64,000 nucleotides of DNA from Phycisphaerae bacterium (GCA_029260015.1 JAJDEB010000036.1:558001-622000); one strand, 5' to 3'. Shown: positions 18,050 to 27,153, numbered from the stretch's first letter. Notes: a model not told the origin generated them from the sequence alone. A program made the numbers and translations.

Positions 18050-20347
18050 TTACTCGGAGCTGGCGAGTTTTCGCTCTTCGGGACTGACGTAATGTGTCAC
18101 CTGCTTGGTCCAGAAGTTCTGCCCATCGAAGGTCGTACAAGTTGACGTCGACTTGAAGAAATCGATCTTGCCCGCGACGGGTGAAAGCTTGGCGATCATA
18201 CCGGCGATCTTGCCGATGATGGCCCGCGGTTCGGGATCGGGAATCGCCATCGGCATCATCCCACTGATAAACGAAACGATTCCGATTGCTTCCTGCAATT
18301 CCTTGCCGAGGTTTCTTTGGTCATTCAGTGTCGCGGAGAAGAAGTCTTCTTCGGGAACAATCGCTTCGGCCATCACGCGAGCGTTCTTGTCCAGGCCGGG
18401 GTGACTGCCCTTGGCGGTGTCGAGGCACATTTCGATGGCACTGATTGATGAACCAGCAATAAGCTTGCCATCGGCGGTTCCCCAGACAGCCATCGGCATT
18501 GGATTCATCGCCGAATAGATCGTTTCGAATCCTTTGAGCGTGTCATGTTCGACCGGTACGCGACGCATCGCGACCATCGCCAACATGGGATTCTGCTGGG
18601 CCAATTCACCGACCTTAGTTGACATGAATTCAACGGCGCGGCTCACTTGTTTGTGGGCGAGATCGGCATCGGTGACATTCATCACTGAAACCCAGCCGCC
18701 ATCTTCGAGCATAACGTTTGCTGTGCCGCCTTCAAACCAGCTCAAAACTTCCTTCTTAAGATCGAACGACATTTGTTCCTGCAGGCTTTGCCATTCGCCC
18801 CAAGCCATTTTGCCTTCTTCACCGTAGGTCATAAACGATTCTTCAACAAAAGTGTAAAATGCGTTGAGATCGATGGCGCTGATCACTTCGTATGACACCG
18901 TTTCTTTCGGCAGATACTTATCGAAGTCTGCCGCGCTAGTCTTGCACATCTTGCTGCCGAAGACCGGATAGAACGGTTTGTCTTTGGCGTTATCGATCAG
19001 GGCGACGCGCGAGTCGGTGAAGACCGAGTATCCTTCGGTGCGCGATGTGGTGGCTGTGTAGTCGATCATTCCAGGAAGATCCATCAACCGATGGACCAGA
19101 CGAAACGCGCCTTCGTCGTTTGAGTTCGAGTCTTTCTTGGAGAGTTCCGTCGCCTTGATCGTGGCGTTCCCGACGATCTCTTTGAATTTTGCCATGTCGC
19201 GAAGGGAGTCGAGATCAGGGTCCGAGGCCATGTGGTGCGGTGCATAGAAACCGGCTTGTACGGCTTTGTCGAGTGCGGTGAGTGCGACGTCTTTGTTACC
19301 ATTTAAGGCTTCAAAACAAGCGACTGCGTAAAGCACGCGCGAGTCATCGGGCGACATCGTTTCCGCTTTCTTGGCGAGTACCAAGCCCTCTTCGTAGTTC
19401 TTTTGTTCGTACGATTCCCACGCTTGCTGGCAGACCTGATACGCCTCGCCGGTTCGCACGGAATTGACGATGTGGTCATTTGCCCGACCGGCACCATTTT
19501 CGCCCATCGCGACGTCGATGGTCTTGCGGATCGGATTGAGCATCGCCTGCATGTCAAAGAAAACCATTTCGTCTTCAGCGCCTGGAAGATCAGCGAAGCC
19601 GGACTTGAACCTCGCGCTGTCGGCGATGCTTTTGACGGACTTGTCGCCCGCGAGCAATCCGATCGCTTCATTCCGCAAAGTGTCATTGAGTGAAATAATG
19701 ATGACGTCGTCGCGCTGGCTGACAGCAAGCGTGATCGGTGGAGCGCCCTGCACAGTACGCGTGAAGTTGCATCCCGCAATCCTTGCGCCCTTGTACTCGG
19801 ACATCTCGATTTTCATCATGTCGGACTTGCTCGCGGTGTTGATCTCGTCGGCCATACCGTTAAGAATCGCGACCAATCCCGCGTAGTTCTTGTCCGCCGC
19901 CTTACCGCCATCGAACATGACGATAATGTCGGGCGGGCCCATGTTGATGTTCGATCCTTTGATATCCGGTGTGCCAAAACGCTCGGCAAATACAAAGTTG
20001 TTGTTGTTTAAATCGTCCCAGTCGACGCCATCAATAAGCTTCTGGGCTTTGTCTTTCAGGCGATTGACTTCGTTCATCTGGTCTTCGCCGATCGCCGTGC
20101 CAAGCATGGCCATCGCGTCATCGCAGATACCCGTGTTCATGAAGGCTTCGGTGACTTCGCCCCAGTACTGATTCAGGAATGCTCGCTTTGGATTGTGCTT
20201 TGCTGACATGACCAAAAACACATCGTTGGGCACCGCACGAACTAGCGAAAACTCCGCCGCCAACACCTGGGCTGGCAAGACGAAACTGGCGCACATCATG
20301 CAACCGAGTAATGTGGCAAAAGACTTAGACGTTCGTTTTTTCATCAT
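18050..20347 (-). CDS. Large secreted protein with embedded TPR-like segment, function unknown
   Basis: 765 residues from the ATG at 20347, preceded by AAGGA. A signal peptide is visible (KRTSKSFATLLGCMMCASFV then LPAQVLAAEFS). After it the chain begins with VRAVPNDVFLVMSAKHNPKRAF, which resembles the opening of proteins annotated as DUF3352-like in planctomycetes; I am not sure of that assignment. Around residues 325-405 there is a stretch like two TPR units (YEQKNYEEGLVLAKKAETMSP, VALTALDKAVQAGF) inserted between the two halves. The flanking halves share the style of a repeated alpha/beta fold and may be related to each other. No catalytic motif recognised. Monocistronic: own SD and terminator. 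Confidence 0.75.
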   Translation of the reverse strand: MMKKRTSKSFATLLGCMMCASFVLPAQVLAAEFSLVRAVPNDVFLVMSAKHNPKRAFLNQYWGEVTEAFMNTGICDDAMAMLGTAIGEDQMNEVNRLKDKAQKLIDGVDWDDLNNNNFVFAERFGTPDIKGSNINMGPPDIIVMFDGGKAADKNYAGLVAILNGMADEINTASKSDMMKIEMSEYKGARIAGCNFTRTVQGAPPITLAVSQRDDVIIISLNDTLRNEAIGLLAGDKSVKSIADSARFKSGFADLPGAEDEMVFFDMQAMLNPIRKTIDVAMGENGAGRANDHIVNSVRTGEAYQVCQQAWESYEQKNYEEGLVLAKKAETMSPDDSRVLYAVACFEALNGNKDVALTALDKAVQAGFYAPHHMASDPDLDSLRDMAKFKEIVGNATIKATELSKKDSNSNDEGAFRLVHRLMDLPGMIDYTATTSRTEGYSVFTDSRVALIDNAKDKPFYPVFGSKMCKTSAADFDKYLPKETVSYEVISAIDLNAFYTFVEESFMTYGEEGKMAWGEWQSLQEQMSFDLKKEVLSWFEGGTANVMLEDGGWVSVMNVTDADLAHKQVSRAVEFMSTKVGELAQQNPMLAMVAMRRVPVEHDTLKGFETIYSAMNPMPMAVWGTADGKLIAGSSISAIEMCLDTAKGSHPGLDKNARVMAEAIVPEEDFFSATLNDQRNLGKELQEAIGIVSFISGMMPMAIPDPEPRAIIGKIAGMIAKLSPVAGKIDFFKSTSTCTTFDGQNFWTKQVTHYVSPEERKLASSE

Positions 20348-20824
20348 GTTGGTTCCTTCAGCAGTCAGTTGAAAATCGTCGGGTTGCGACGTGTTGATTT
20401 GATTTCGGTCCATTCACCACCCCCATCATAACACATCTTTCGGACGATGATGCCACCGATCGAAGCGGTCGCAGTTGATTCCTGTAGCCGGTTGTGGCTC
20501 GGCTGCGACAAGATGACACGAGTTGTCAATCGATCTGTATTCGCGCCAAAAATTGTCGCAAAACGCATGCATCGGTGTGAGATCGAAGCCTCATGTCACG
20601 TCCGGTCAATCAATCCCATTTCGCATGGAATTTACCTCGAACTAGCCCATCCCGATCCACCGCAATTCCGACCGAACCGCCTGGCGTGAATGGACGTAAA
20701 GACTGGGTCGCACCAGCCTCGCGCGGGTTGCTGACTAAATCCTTATGGGTATGATAGTTAAAGCAGTATTTGAGATTCGACTTCCCAAGATCACTCGGCG
20801 AGCGCCAAGGAGTTTGAACCACCG
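20348..20824. other. Divergent intergenic region
   Basis: About 480 bp between the divergent starts of the secreted TPR protein and the P-type ATPase. It must hold both promoters; no clear -35/-10 pair or metal-regulator operator was recognised. AAGGAG at about 20808 is the ATPase ribosome site. No gene seen. Confidence 0.5.
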
Positions 20825-22873
20825 ATGGCCCATTTCGACATTAAAAGTTCGGTTGAGCAGGAAACCAAACGCGGCGATGCCCTTTTCTACGCGACGCTCA
20901 TGGGCGGCATGCTCATCATTGCTTCATTCGTTGCCGAGTACGTGTTCGATTCGCGTATCCGCGATGCTTACGGCAATCTGGTCAACCCGCACGTCGATGT
21001 ACTCGCCCTCGTTGGCGCGTGCCTCTTGAGCATCCCACTGCTGTGGCACGCGGTCACCCACCTGATCCGTGGCGAAATGCACATGGATGAATTGGTAGCA
21101 CTGGCTATCGCTGCCGCCATCGCCCTTGGCGAATATCAAGAAGCCGGAGTGATCGCATTCTTTATGATCATCTCAAATCTGATCGAAACCCGCACCGCCC
21201 TCGGCGCCCGGGCATCCATTGAAGGCCTGCTTCGACTCACCCCGCCCAAAGCTCATTTAATCAATGCAGACGGCACCGAAGTCGAAATCGAATCCAAGAA
21301 GTTGCGGGCAGGCATGATCATTCGCGTCCGCCCAGGTGACAACATCCCAGCCGACGGCGAAATTATCCGCGGTGAATCATCCATCAACCAAGCCAACATC
21401 ACCGGTGAATCGCTGCCCGCCGACAAGAACGTTGGCGAAGAAGTGTTTGGCGGAACCAGTAACCTGACCGGAGCGATCGACATCCGCGTCACCAAAGCCG
21501 GTGAAGACGCGACACTTGGTCGCGTGCGTCACCTGATTCTGGAAGCCGAACGCACCCGCATTCCGCTGATGCGGCTTATCGACCGGTATGCCGGGTGGTA
21601 TACGCCGACCATCGTCATGCTCGCGGGCATCGTCTGGTACTTCACAGCCGACAAGATGGTCGCGATGGAAAAGGCGATCACGATGTTGATCGTCGCGTGC
21701 CCGTGTGCCCTCGTGCTTGCCACCCCGACGGCGATGGTCGCGGCGCTGAGTTGTGCGTCACGCTTTGGCATCCTGATCAAAAACGTGATTCAGTTGGAAT
21801 ATGCCCGCAACCTGACGGCAGTCGTCTTCGACAAGACGGGAACGCTCACCACCGGTGAATTGTCGGTGACGCAGCTTCGCCCGGTCGATGGCGTGGACGG
21901 TGCGGCGATGCTTCACGCTGCTGCCTCGATCGAGCAATTCAGCAAGCACCCTGCCGCCCGTGCAGTGGTCAACATCGCCCGCGACGCCAACATCGAACTG
22001 GGTCATGGCGACGGTTTCAAAGAAGCGATGGGTCAAGGCGTGTCAGCCAAGCTCGACGGTACGGATGTGCTGGTCGGTCGTCGATCATGGATGGAGTCGA
22101 TCGGTATCGACATGAGCAGTTTGGATGACCCCAAATACGCCGAACCAGAAGGCGTCAGCGTGCTTTATGTCACCCGTGGCGGTCAACCGATGGGTTGGAT
22201 CGGCATGGAAGACAAGACCCGAGGCGATGCCCGGGCAGCCATCGATGAGCTGCGGTCGCTCGGCGTCAAACACCTTTCAATGGTGACGGGCGATAAATGG
22301 TCGGTGGCCCGACGCGTAGCCGCTGAGATGGGCTGTACCGAGGTCCAGGCAGAGGTTTTGCCCGAAGAAAAGCTAACTCTGGTCGATGATTTGAAGAAGC
22401 GCGGACATCGCGTGATGGTCGTTGGTGACGGCGTCAACGACGCTCCGGCGCTGGCGGCTGGCGATATGGGCGTGGCGATGGGGGCAGCCGGTAGCGATGT
22501 GGCGATCAATTCCGCGTCGGTGGCTCTGCTTAATAGCGACCTTTCTCGACTACCGTTCCTGGTCAGGCTCTCACGGGCGACGACCAAAGTGATCTGGCAG
22601 AACCTGATCTTCGGCGTGGCGTTCATTGTCGTCACGCAGACGATGGCAATCTGGGGCGAACTCAAGCCAATAATGGCCGCCATGCTGCACACGGTTGCGA
22701 CGGCATTTGTCATCTTCAACAGCGCCCGACTCGTCCGCTTTGGCGAAGAACGCGTTGATGAACACACTTACTTCGAGGGTGAATCGCCCGACATCGACGA
22801 CGCACACACGCATCACGATCACGATCATGCACATGCAGACACGATCACGATGGGTCAGCCATCGCCAGCATAA
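20825..22873 (+). CDS. P1B-type heavy-metal translocating ATPase
   Basis: 682 residues. ATP-driven export of a transition metal across the inner membrane. Motifs in order: actuator TGES (about residue 197), the metal-site CPC in VACPCALVLATPTA (about 292), phosphorylation DKTGTLTTGE (about 337), the P1B-specific HP in SKHPAARAV, and hinge GDGVNDAPALAAGDMGVAMG. There is no N-terminal metal-binding (HMA) domain. The last helix reads MLHTVATAFVIFNSARLVRF, with His where zinc pumps of the ZntA type have Asp; copper-pump signatures (YN, MxxSS) are absent. The C-terminus is His/Asp-rich (DDAHTHHDHDHAHAD), a likely metal-binding tail. Zn, Co or a related metal is likely; specificity cannot be fixed. 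Confidence 0.92.
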   Translation: MAHFDIKSSVEQETKRGDALFYATLMGGMLIIASFVAEYVFDSRIRDAYGNLVNPHVDVLALVGACLLSIPLLWHAVTHLIRGEMHMDELVALAIAAAIALGEYQEAGVIAFFMIISNLIETRTALGARASIEGLLRLTPPKAHLINADGTEVEIESKKLRAGMIIRVRPGDNIPADGEIIRGESSINQANITGESLPADKNVGEEVFGGTSNLTGAIDIRVTKAGEDATLGRVRHLILEAERTRIPLMRLIDRYAGWYTPTIVMLAGIVWYFTADKMVAMEKAITMLIVACPCALVLATPTAMVAALSCASRFGILIKNVIQLEYARNLTAVVFDKTGTLTTGELSVTQLRPVDGVDGAAMLHAAASIEQFSKHPAARAVVNIARDANIELGHGDGFKEAMGQGVSAKLDGTDVLVGRRSWMESIGIDMSSLDDPKYAEPEGVSVLYVTRGGQPMGWIGMEDKTRGDARAAIDELRSLGVKHLSMVTGDKWSVARRVAAEMGCTEVQAEVLPEEKLTLVDDLKKRGHRVMVVGDGVNDAPALAAGDMGVAMGAAGSDVAINSASVALLNSDLSRLPFLVRLSRATTKVIWQNLIFGVAFIVVTQTMAIWGELKPIMAAMLHTVATAFVIFNSARLVRFGEERVDEHTYFEGESPDIDDAHTHHDHDHAHADTITMGQPSPA

Positions 22874-22898
22874 CAACTCACACGCAAGTACAATCTAC

Positions 22899-22939
22899 CG
22901 CGCCACAATTCACACCATGTGAAATGTGGCGCGTTTTTT
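22899..22939 (+). terminator. Intrinsic terminator of the metal ATPase gene
   Basis: CGCGCCACA, A, TTCAC, loop, GTGAA, A, TGTGGCGCG then TTTTTT. A nearly perfect long stem with a T run 25 bp beyond the stop codon. Confidence 0.92.
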
Positions 22940-23071
22940 GCGCAACCTGTGAGTGAATTGGCGGCGAAGAATTCACAGCAAAACAACATTGGACTTGAAA
23001 CCACCACCGTTCCTAGTATTGTATAGGTAGTCTCACACCTGCAATTTCAAAGAGGCGAATGGAGTCGCGCC

Positions 23072-23683
23072 ATGCTCTTATGGGAAGCCGTATCCGGTAA
23101 CAACGTCACCAAGTCCCCGACCCAAACCAAGGTCAAAGCGATCAGCACGCGTCCGCGTAGTCTGCGGGTCAACGATCGGTGCGCCGCCCAGACGCGCGTG
23201 GGTCGCCGGTGTCGCTGTCGCAAGGCGCATGGCTCCGACTACTGCAACTTCCACGATCCGGAAATCTCCGCCCGCATCCGTGCCGCGTCTGCCGCCAAGC
23301 GCGAAGCCCGTAAGCAACAACTTGCCGCCCTGCCCGAAGGCTACCTCAAGACATTGGCCACCACCGAAGGAATCGTCAGCGCTCTTGAAAACGTCTATCG
23401 CGAAGTCCGCCTCGGGGTCATTTCGACGCGAACCGCGAGCGTCTTGCTTGCGATCGTCGATCGGATGATTGCCTACGACAAGCTCATCAGCACCGTGGGC
23501 AGGCGTCGCACCACGAAGCTCCAGCGGGCCAAGGAGCTCCGCATGCTGGTCAGCGACCTGATGGAAGACATGGAAGCCCGCGGACCAGCCAAGCAGGTGA
23601 CGAGCAGCAGCAAATCGGTCCCAGCCGCCTTGCCAGCATCCAAAGCCAACCCCCGCCGCAAAAGCCAACAGAACGTCGGTTAA
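23072..23683 (+). CDS. Hypothetical protein with Cys/His N-terminal motif
   Basis: 203 residues, very basic. Near residues 37-62 it has RCAAQTRVGRRCRCRKAHGS then DYCNFHD: a C-x(10)-C-x-C-x(8)-C-x2-H pattern seen in short zinc-binding segments of many phage- and planctomycete-associated proteins. The middle (residues 85-160) is predicted helical (LENVYREVRLGVISTRTASV, LVSDLMEDMEA). The C-terminus is Ser/Lys-rich. It resembles small terminase-like or DNA-associated proteins in style, but I do not recognise a family. It stands alone between the ATPase terminator and a REP pair. Confidence 0.6.
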   Translation: MLLWEAVSGNNVTKSPTQTKVKAISTRPRSLRVNDRCAAQTRVGRRCRCRKAHGSDYCNFHDPEISARIRAASAAKREARKQQLAALPEGYLKTLATTEGIVSALENVYREVRLGVISTRTASVLLAIVDRMIAYDKLISTVGRRRTTKLQRAKELRMLVSDLMEDMEARGPAKQVTSSSKSVPAALPASKANPRRKSQQNVG

Positions 23684-23801
23684 GCCAGAGTTCTTACCGA
23701 TTATCGTGACGTGTGCCATTGGCAGCTTGCCAGCCAGTGCTTGGGGTAATCGCACCTGGAATTCTTTGCAATGATCCCTGCCCGTACGCGAATGAAGTCG
23801 C

Positions 23802-23866
23802 GTAGGGTGGGCCGTGCCCACCGTCGGTTGAACATTTTACGGATTGGTGGGCACGGCCCACCCTAC
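23802..23866. repeat. REPIN-like inverted pair, GTAG/GGTGGGC family (copy 3)
   Basis: GTAG-GGTGGGC-CGT-GCCCACC, 23-bp spacer, GGTGGGC-ACG-GCCCACC-CTAC. It lies upstream of arsM, between it and the Cys-motif gene. Confidence 0.88.
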
Positions 23867-23960
23867 CTTGTGATCGGTTCGCCGATCGCGATTTCTTCCG
23901 ATAGAATTCCAATAATCCTCCGAATAGTGGTCCGCGCGCCACGCACCGAAAGGAATACGC

Positions 23961-25034
23961 ATGCCTCAAGTGCCACACTCTGACACAGGCAACAACGCCC
24001 TGGCCCACGAAGCCATTAGGGAATACTACGGAAAAGTCATTCAATCCAAGGATGACTTGAAGACATCGGCATGCTGCGCCTCCGACGCCATTCCACGCCG
24101 ATTGCGCGATATCGTCAAAGAAATCGAACCGGAGATCGTCAGCAAGTTCTACGGATGCGGGTCGCCTATTCCACAGGACCTCGACGGCTGCACGGTGCTG
24201 GACCTTGGCTGCGGGACGGGACGCGACGTTTACATCGCCTCAAGACTCGTTGGCGAGTCGGGGCAAGTCATCGGCGTTGACATGACCACCGAACAACTTG
24301 ATGTCGCCCGCAAGCACACCGATGCACAAATGAAACGGTTCGGTTTCAATCGCAGCAACGTGCGATTTCTCGATGGGTACATCGAAGACCTCGCTACCGC
24401 CGGAGTCGAAGACAACTCCGTCGATGTCGTGATCTCCAACTGTGTCATAAACCTGTCACCCGACAAGCGCCGCGTTTTCTCGGAAATTTTCCGCGTCTTG
24501 CGGCCGGGTGGCGAGTTGTACTTCTCCGACATTTTCGCCGACCGTAGAATCCCGGAGGCTGTCGCCAACGATCAGGTGCTGCGTGGTGAATGCCTCGGTG
24601 GTGCAATGTATGTTGAAGAGTTCCGCCGAATGCTGCGCGATCTGGAGTGTCTGGATTTTCGCGTCGTCGCCAGCAGCGAAACGATCGTTCGCGACCCGAG
24701 GCTGAAATCCGCCGTGGGTGCAATTCGTTTCTTCTCGAAGACCATCCGGGCTTTCAAACTCGACGATTTGGAGGATATTTGTGAAGATTACGGGCAGGTC
24801 GCGACATACCAAGGTACGATGACCGAGTGTCTGACGCACTTTACGTTGGACAATCATCACGATTTTGTTGCGAAGAAACCCATGCTCGTTTGCGGAAACA
24901 CCGCATCAATGGTCAGCAAGACGCGTTTTGGTCGCCATTTTGAAGTCACCGGTTCGCGAAACTTCCACTTTGGTGCATTCGATTGCGGATCGGGCCTCCG
25001 CGAGGATGAACCAACCGGTGGAGCTTGTTGCTAA
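23961..25034 (+). CDS. arsM: Arsenite S-adenosylmethionine methyltransferase
   Basis: 357 residues. Methylates As(III) using SAM, giving volatile or less toxic arsenicals. SAM-binding motif VLDLGCGTGRDVY (about residue 75) with the acidic motif II GVDMT. The arsenic-binding cysteines of the ArsM family are represented by TSACCASD (about 36), ISNCVINLSPDKRRVF (about 157) and the GECLGGAMY block (about 208). The C-terminal part ends GGACC, a further possible thiol site. No arsR, arsB or arsC is adjacent; the metal ATPase gene lies about 1 kb upstream but is separated by a terminator. Confidence 0.92.
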   Translation: MPQVPHSDTGNNALAHEAIREYYGKVIQSKDDLKTSACCASDAIPRRLRDIVKEIEPEIVSKFYGCGSPIPQDLDGCTVLDLGCGTGRDVYIASRLVGESGQVIGVDMTTEQLDVARKHTDAQMKRFGFNRSNVRFLDGYIEDLATAGVEDNSVDVVISNCVINLSPDKRRVFSEIFRVLRPGGELYFSDIFADRRIPEAVANDQVLRGECLGGAMYVEEFRRMLRDLECLDFRVVASSETIVRDPRLKSAVGAIRFFSKTIRAFKLDDLEDICEDYGQVATYQGTMTECLTHFTLDNHHDFVAKKPMLVCGNTASMVSKTRFGRHFEVTGSRNFHFGAFDCGSGLREDEPTGGACC

Positions 25035-25070
25035 ACCTTGGTTCCGTAGAATTCAATTGGAGTAAGAAAA

Positions 25071-25577
25071 ATGAAGCACCGCCCGAACGCACAAAAAAAA
25101 CTTCTTGGCACATTGATGGCCACAGCTTTTGTGGCAGGCACTCTTACTTTCTTTGGCATCGGATGCGAGGGGTTCTTCCTTATTGGCAATGGTGATGCCA
25201 GCCCATCACCGTCGTCTTCACCGGATCCATCATCATCACCCGACCCATCATCTTCACCTGATCCGTCGTCTTCTCCCGATCCAACGTCATCACCTGACCC
25301 GTCGTCATCTCCCGACCCGACTTCGTCGCCCGATCCTTCTGCTTCACCATCACCATCCGCTTCGCCTTCACCGTCCCCATCCGGATCACCGTCACCATCA
25401 CCCGGCGCATCACCTTCGCCAGATGGTGATGAATGTACGGTTGATCCCGATTGCGACGACGGGCTATTCTGCAACGGCGACGAAAAATGCGAGGACGGTT
25501 TCTGCGAAGATCGTGATTCGCCATGTGACGATGTTGACGAAACCTGTGATGAGGTCAACGACGTTTGTGTGTCCTGA
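25071..25577 (+). CDS. Secreted lipoprotein with SPDPSS repeats and Cys-rich C-terminus
   Basis: 168 residues. The N-terminal signal (LLGTLMATAFVAGTLTFFGI then GC) has a likely lipobox at IGC. A low-complexity Ser/Pro/Asp stalk follows, with seven PDP units. The C-terminal 50 residues hold eight to nine Cys (ECTVDPDCDDGLFCNGDEKC, then EDGFCED...CDDVDETCDEV), a disulfide-type module seen in secreted proteins of myxobacteria and planctomycetes. Function unknown; surface-anchored adhesion or spacer role is only a guess. SD GGAG precedes the ATG. The neighbour at 25658 is a paralogue in its Cys module. Confidence 0.75.
   Translation: MKHRPNAQKKLLGTLMATAFVAGTLTFFGIGCEGFFLIGNGDASPSPSSSPDPSSSPDPSSSPDPSSSPDPTSSPDPSSSPDPTSSPDPSASPSPSASPSPSPSGSPSPSPGASPSPDGDECTVDPDCDDGLFCNGDEKCEDGFCEDRDSPCDDVDETCDEVNDVCVS
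25216..25336 (+). repeat. Imperfect 18-bp coding repeat (SSPDPS units)
   Basis: About seven units of an 18-bp degenerate repeat encode SSPDP(S/T). Codons vary at third positions, so the array is not freshly expanded. Length change would stay in frame and alter the stalk length. Confidence 0.8.
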
Positions 25578-25657
25578 GACCGAGTTGCGGCTAACATATT
25601 GGGATCGACAACGTTAGAATCGACAATGTTGTCAGGATCAGTAACGGAGTTAAGAAA

Positions 25658-26272
25658 TTGGCCGGCGACCTTCAACACGCGAATCGTAGATTGCTCGCAA
25701 TCTTCATGACGACATCGATGATCTGCGGCGCGGTATTTGTGATTTACGCCGGGTGCGACATCACGTCGATTCCCGGATTGAATTCACCAACACCTTCCGG
25801 CGGGGTTCGTGGCTCTGATCGAACACCCACACCTTCGAGTACCCCAACGCCGAGTCCTTCGCCTGATGCTGAAGACTGCAACGTCGATTCAGACTGCGAC
25901 GATGGATTGTTCTGCAACGGCAGCGAAACCTGCGCCAACGATACCTGCCTCGATGGAACGTCACCCTGCGACAATCAAACCGAAACGTGCGACGAGGGCA
26001 ACGATGTCTGCGAAACGATCGTAACGGGTGCCCCCTGCGCGAGTGACGTGAACTGTGCGCCTGAATTCAGTTGCGACATCAACAATAACGTGTGCGTTCC
26101 GCTGGAAGGTTGTGGCCGAGGTGCCTGCAACATCGCGAATTCGAGCCCCGGCTGCAACAATCAGCAATGCTGCGACGATGTTTGCCTGTTCGACGTTTCG
26201 TGCTGTTCGATTCAGTGGACGCAGGAATGTGCGAACTTGGCGCTGAGTCTTTCAACATGTCTTCAGCCGTAA
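25658..26272 (+). CDS. Secreted Cys-rich protein, paralogue of the upstream lipoprotein
   Basis: 204 residues beginning at TTG, preceded by GGAG at 8 nt. A signal-type segment (LLAIFMTTSMICGAVFVIYA then GC) is followed by a short PTPSSTPTPSPSP stalk. The module EDCNVDSDCDDGLFCNGSET then CAND...CDEGNDVCET matches that of the 25071 gene residue for residue at most Cys. The C-terminal 70 residues carry about 12 further Cys (CNNQQCCDDVCLFDVSCCSI), a second disulfide-rich domain absent from the neighbour. Likely exported and membrane-anchored. Function unknown. Confidence 0.72.
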   Translation: MAGDLQHANRRLLAIFMTTSMICGAVFVIYAGCDITSIPGLNSPTPSGGVRGSDRTPTPSSTPTPSPSPDAEDCNVDSDCDDGLFCNGSETCANDTCLDGTSPCDNQTETCDEGNDVCETIVTGAPCASDVNCAPEFSCDINNNVCVPLEGCGRGACNIANSSPGCNNQQCCDDVCLFDVSCCSIQWTQECANLALSLSTCLQP

Positions 26273-26308
26273 CATGCTTTCGAGCATGTGGGCCGGGAGT
26301 AATGTCAA

Positions 26309-27151
26309 ATGTCAAGACGGATCGTCGTCGGGCTGGACGGTACCGAATATTGCAAGAGCGCCATTCGCGTTGCGTGCCTAGCGGCTGAGGCGTTCGATGG
26401 TGTGCTGGTTGGCGTCGCCGTGGTGGACGAACCGGGTATCGATGCCAGCGCCCGAGGCGCGGGCGTCGGGTCCTATCACTACGCCAAGAGTACTCGCGAA
26501 TTGCGGATGACCAATGCAGAGCAAAGCACCCGCAAGTGGCTGGAAGACTTTGAAGAAACCTGCAAGACCGCCAATGTCCGCTGCGAACTTGCCCACCATC
26601 ATGGCGTACCGTTTCAAGCGATCGTAGACGAATCGCGCTATGCCGATTTGATCGTCATCGGTGTCCGCACAAACTTCCACCCCGAAACGAGCGATGAACA
26701 TGGCGACACGTTGCGCCGGTTGATGCAAAGTGGCGTTTGCCCTGTGCTGGCTGTCCCGAAGGAAACGGACCTGCCCAAGCGCGTGGTCATTGCCTATGAC
26801 GGAAGCGTTTACTCAGCCAGGGCGATGCGTGCATATGTGCAACTTGGTTCGATTCGCCCCGACCACGATTCGCTGATTCTACTGCACGTCGGTGAACCGT
26901 CGAAGTCGGAAGATCATGTGCAACTCGTGCGGGCCCACAAGTACATCGCCGGATACGGATTCGAAGTCGAACTCGTCCGCCGCGATGGCCACCCCAACGA
27001 AGTCATCGAACAAGTCGCCGAAGAATACGCCCCAAGCATGGTCGTCATCGGCGCATACGGAAGAAAAGGCATCATCCAAAACCTATTCTTCGGCTCCACC
27101 GCCGACCGGTTAATCAAAAACGAACGCGCGCCATTGTTCGTGTATCATTGA
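26309..27151 (+). CDS. Tandem universal stress protein (UspA) domains
   Basis: 280 residues with two UspA folds. Domain 1 (residues 1-145) begins RRIVVGLDGTEYCKSAIRVA and ends SGVCPVLAVPKE. Domain 2 (150-280) begins KRVVIAYDGSVYSARAMRAY and ends VIGAYGRKGIIQNLFFGSTA then DRLIKNERAPLFVYH. The glycine-rich ATP-binding loop G-x2-G...GS is kept in domain 2, with one residue more than usual between the G pair and GS, and is degenerate in domain 1. Cytoplasmic stress or energy-sensing role by family. No partner gene nearby. Confidence 0.88.
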   Translation: MSRRIVVGLDGTEYCKSAIRVACLAAEAFDGVLVGVAVVDEPGIDASARGAGVGSYHYAKSTRELRMTNAEQSTRKWLEDFEETCKTANVRCELAHHHGVPFQAIVDESRYADLIVIGVRTNFHPETSDEHGDTLRRLMQSGVCPVLAVPKETDLPKRVVIAYDGSVYSARAMRAYVQLGSIRPDHDSLILLHVGEPSKSEDHVQLVRAHKYIAGYGFEVELVRRDGHPNEVIEQVAEEYAPSMVVIGAYGRKGIIQNLFFGSTADRLIKNERAPLFVYH

Positions 27152-27153
27152 TT

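Noticed and set aside
17759..18145. Plus-strand open frame of 128 codons.
   Set aside because: It crosses a clear intrinsic terminator and the end of the minus-strand secreted protein gene; no conserved features.
25071..25577. SPDPSS repeat considered as a CRISPR or minisatellite of recent origin.
   Set aside because: The units vary at most third codon positions, so the array is old and protein-selected; there are no spacers.
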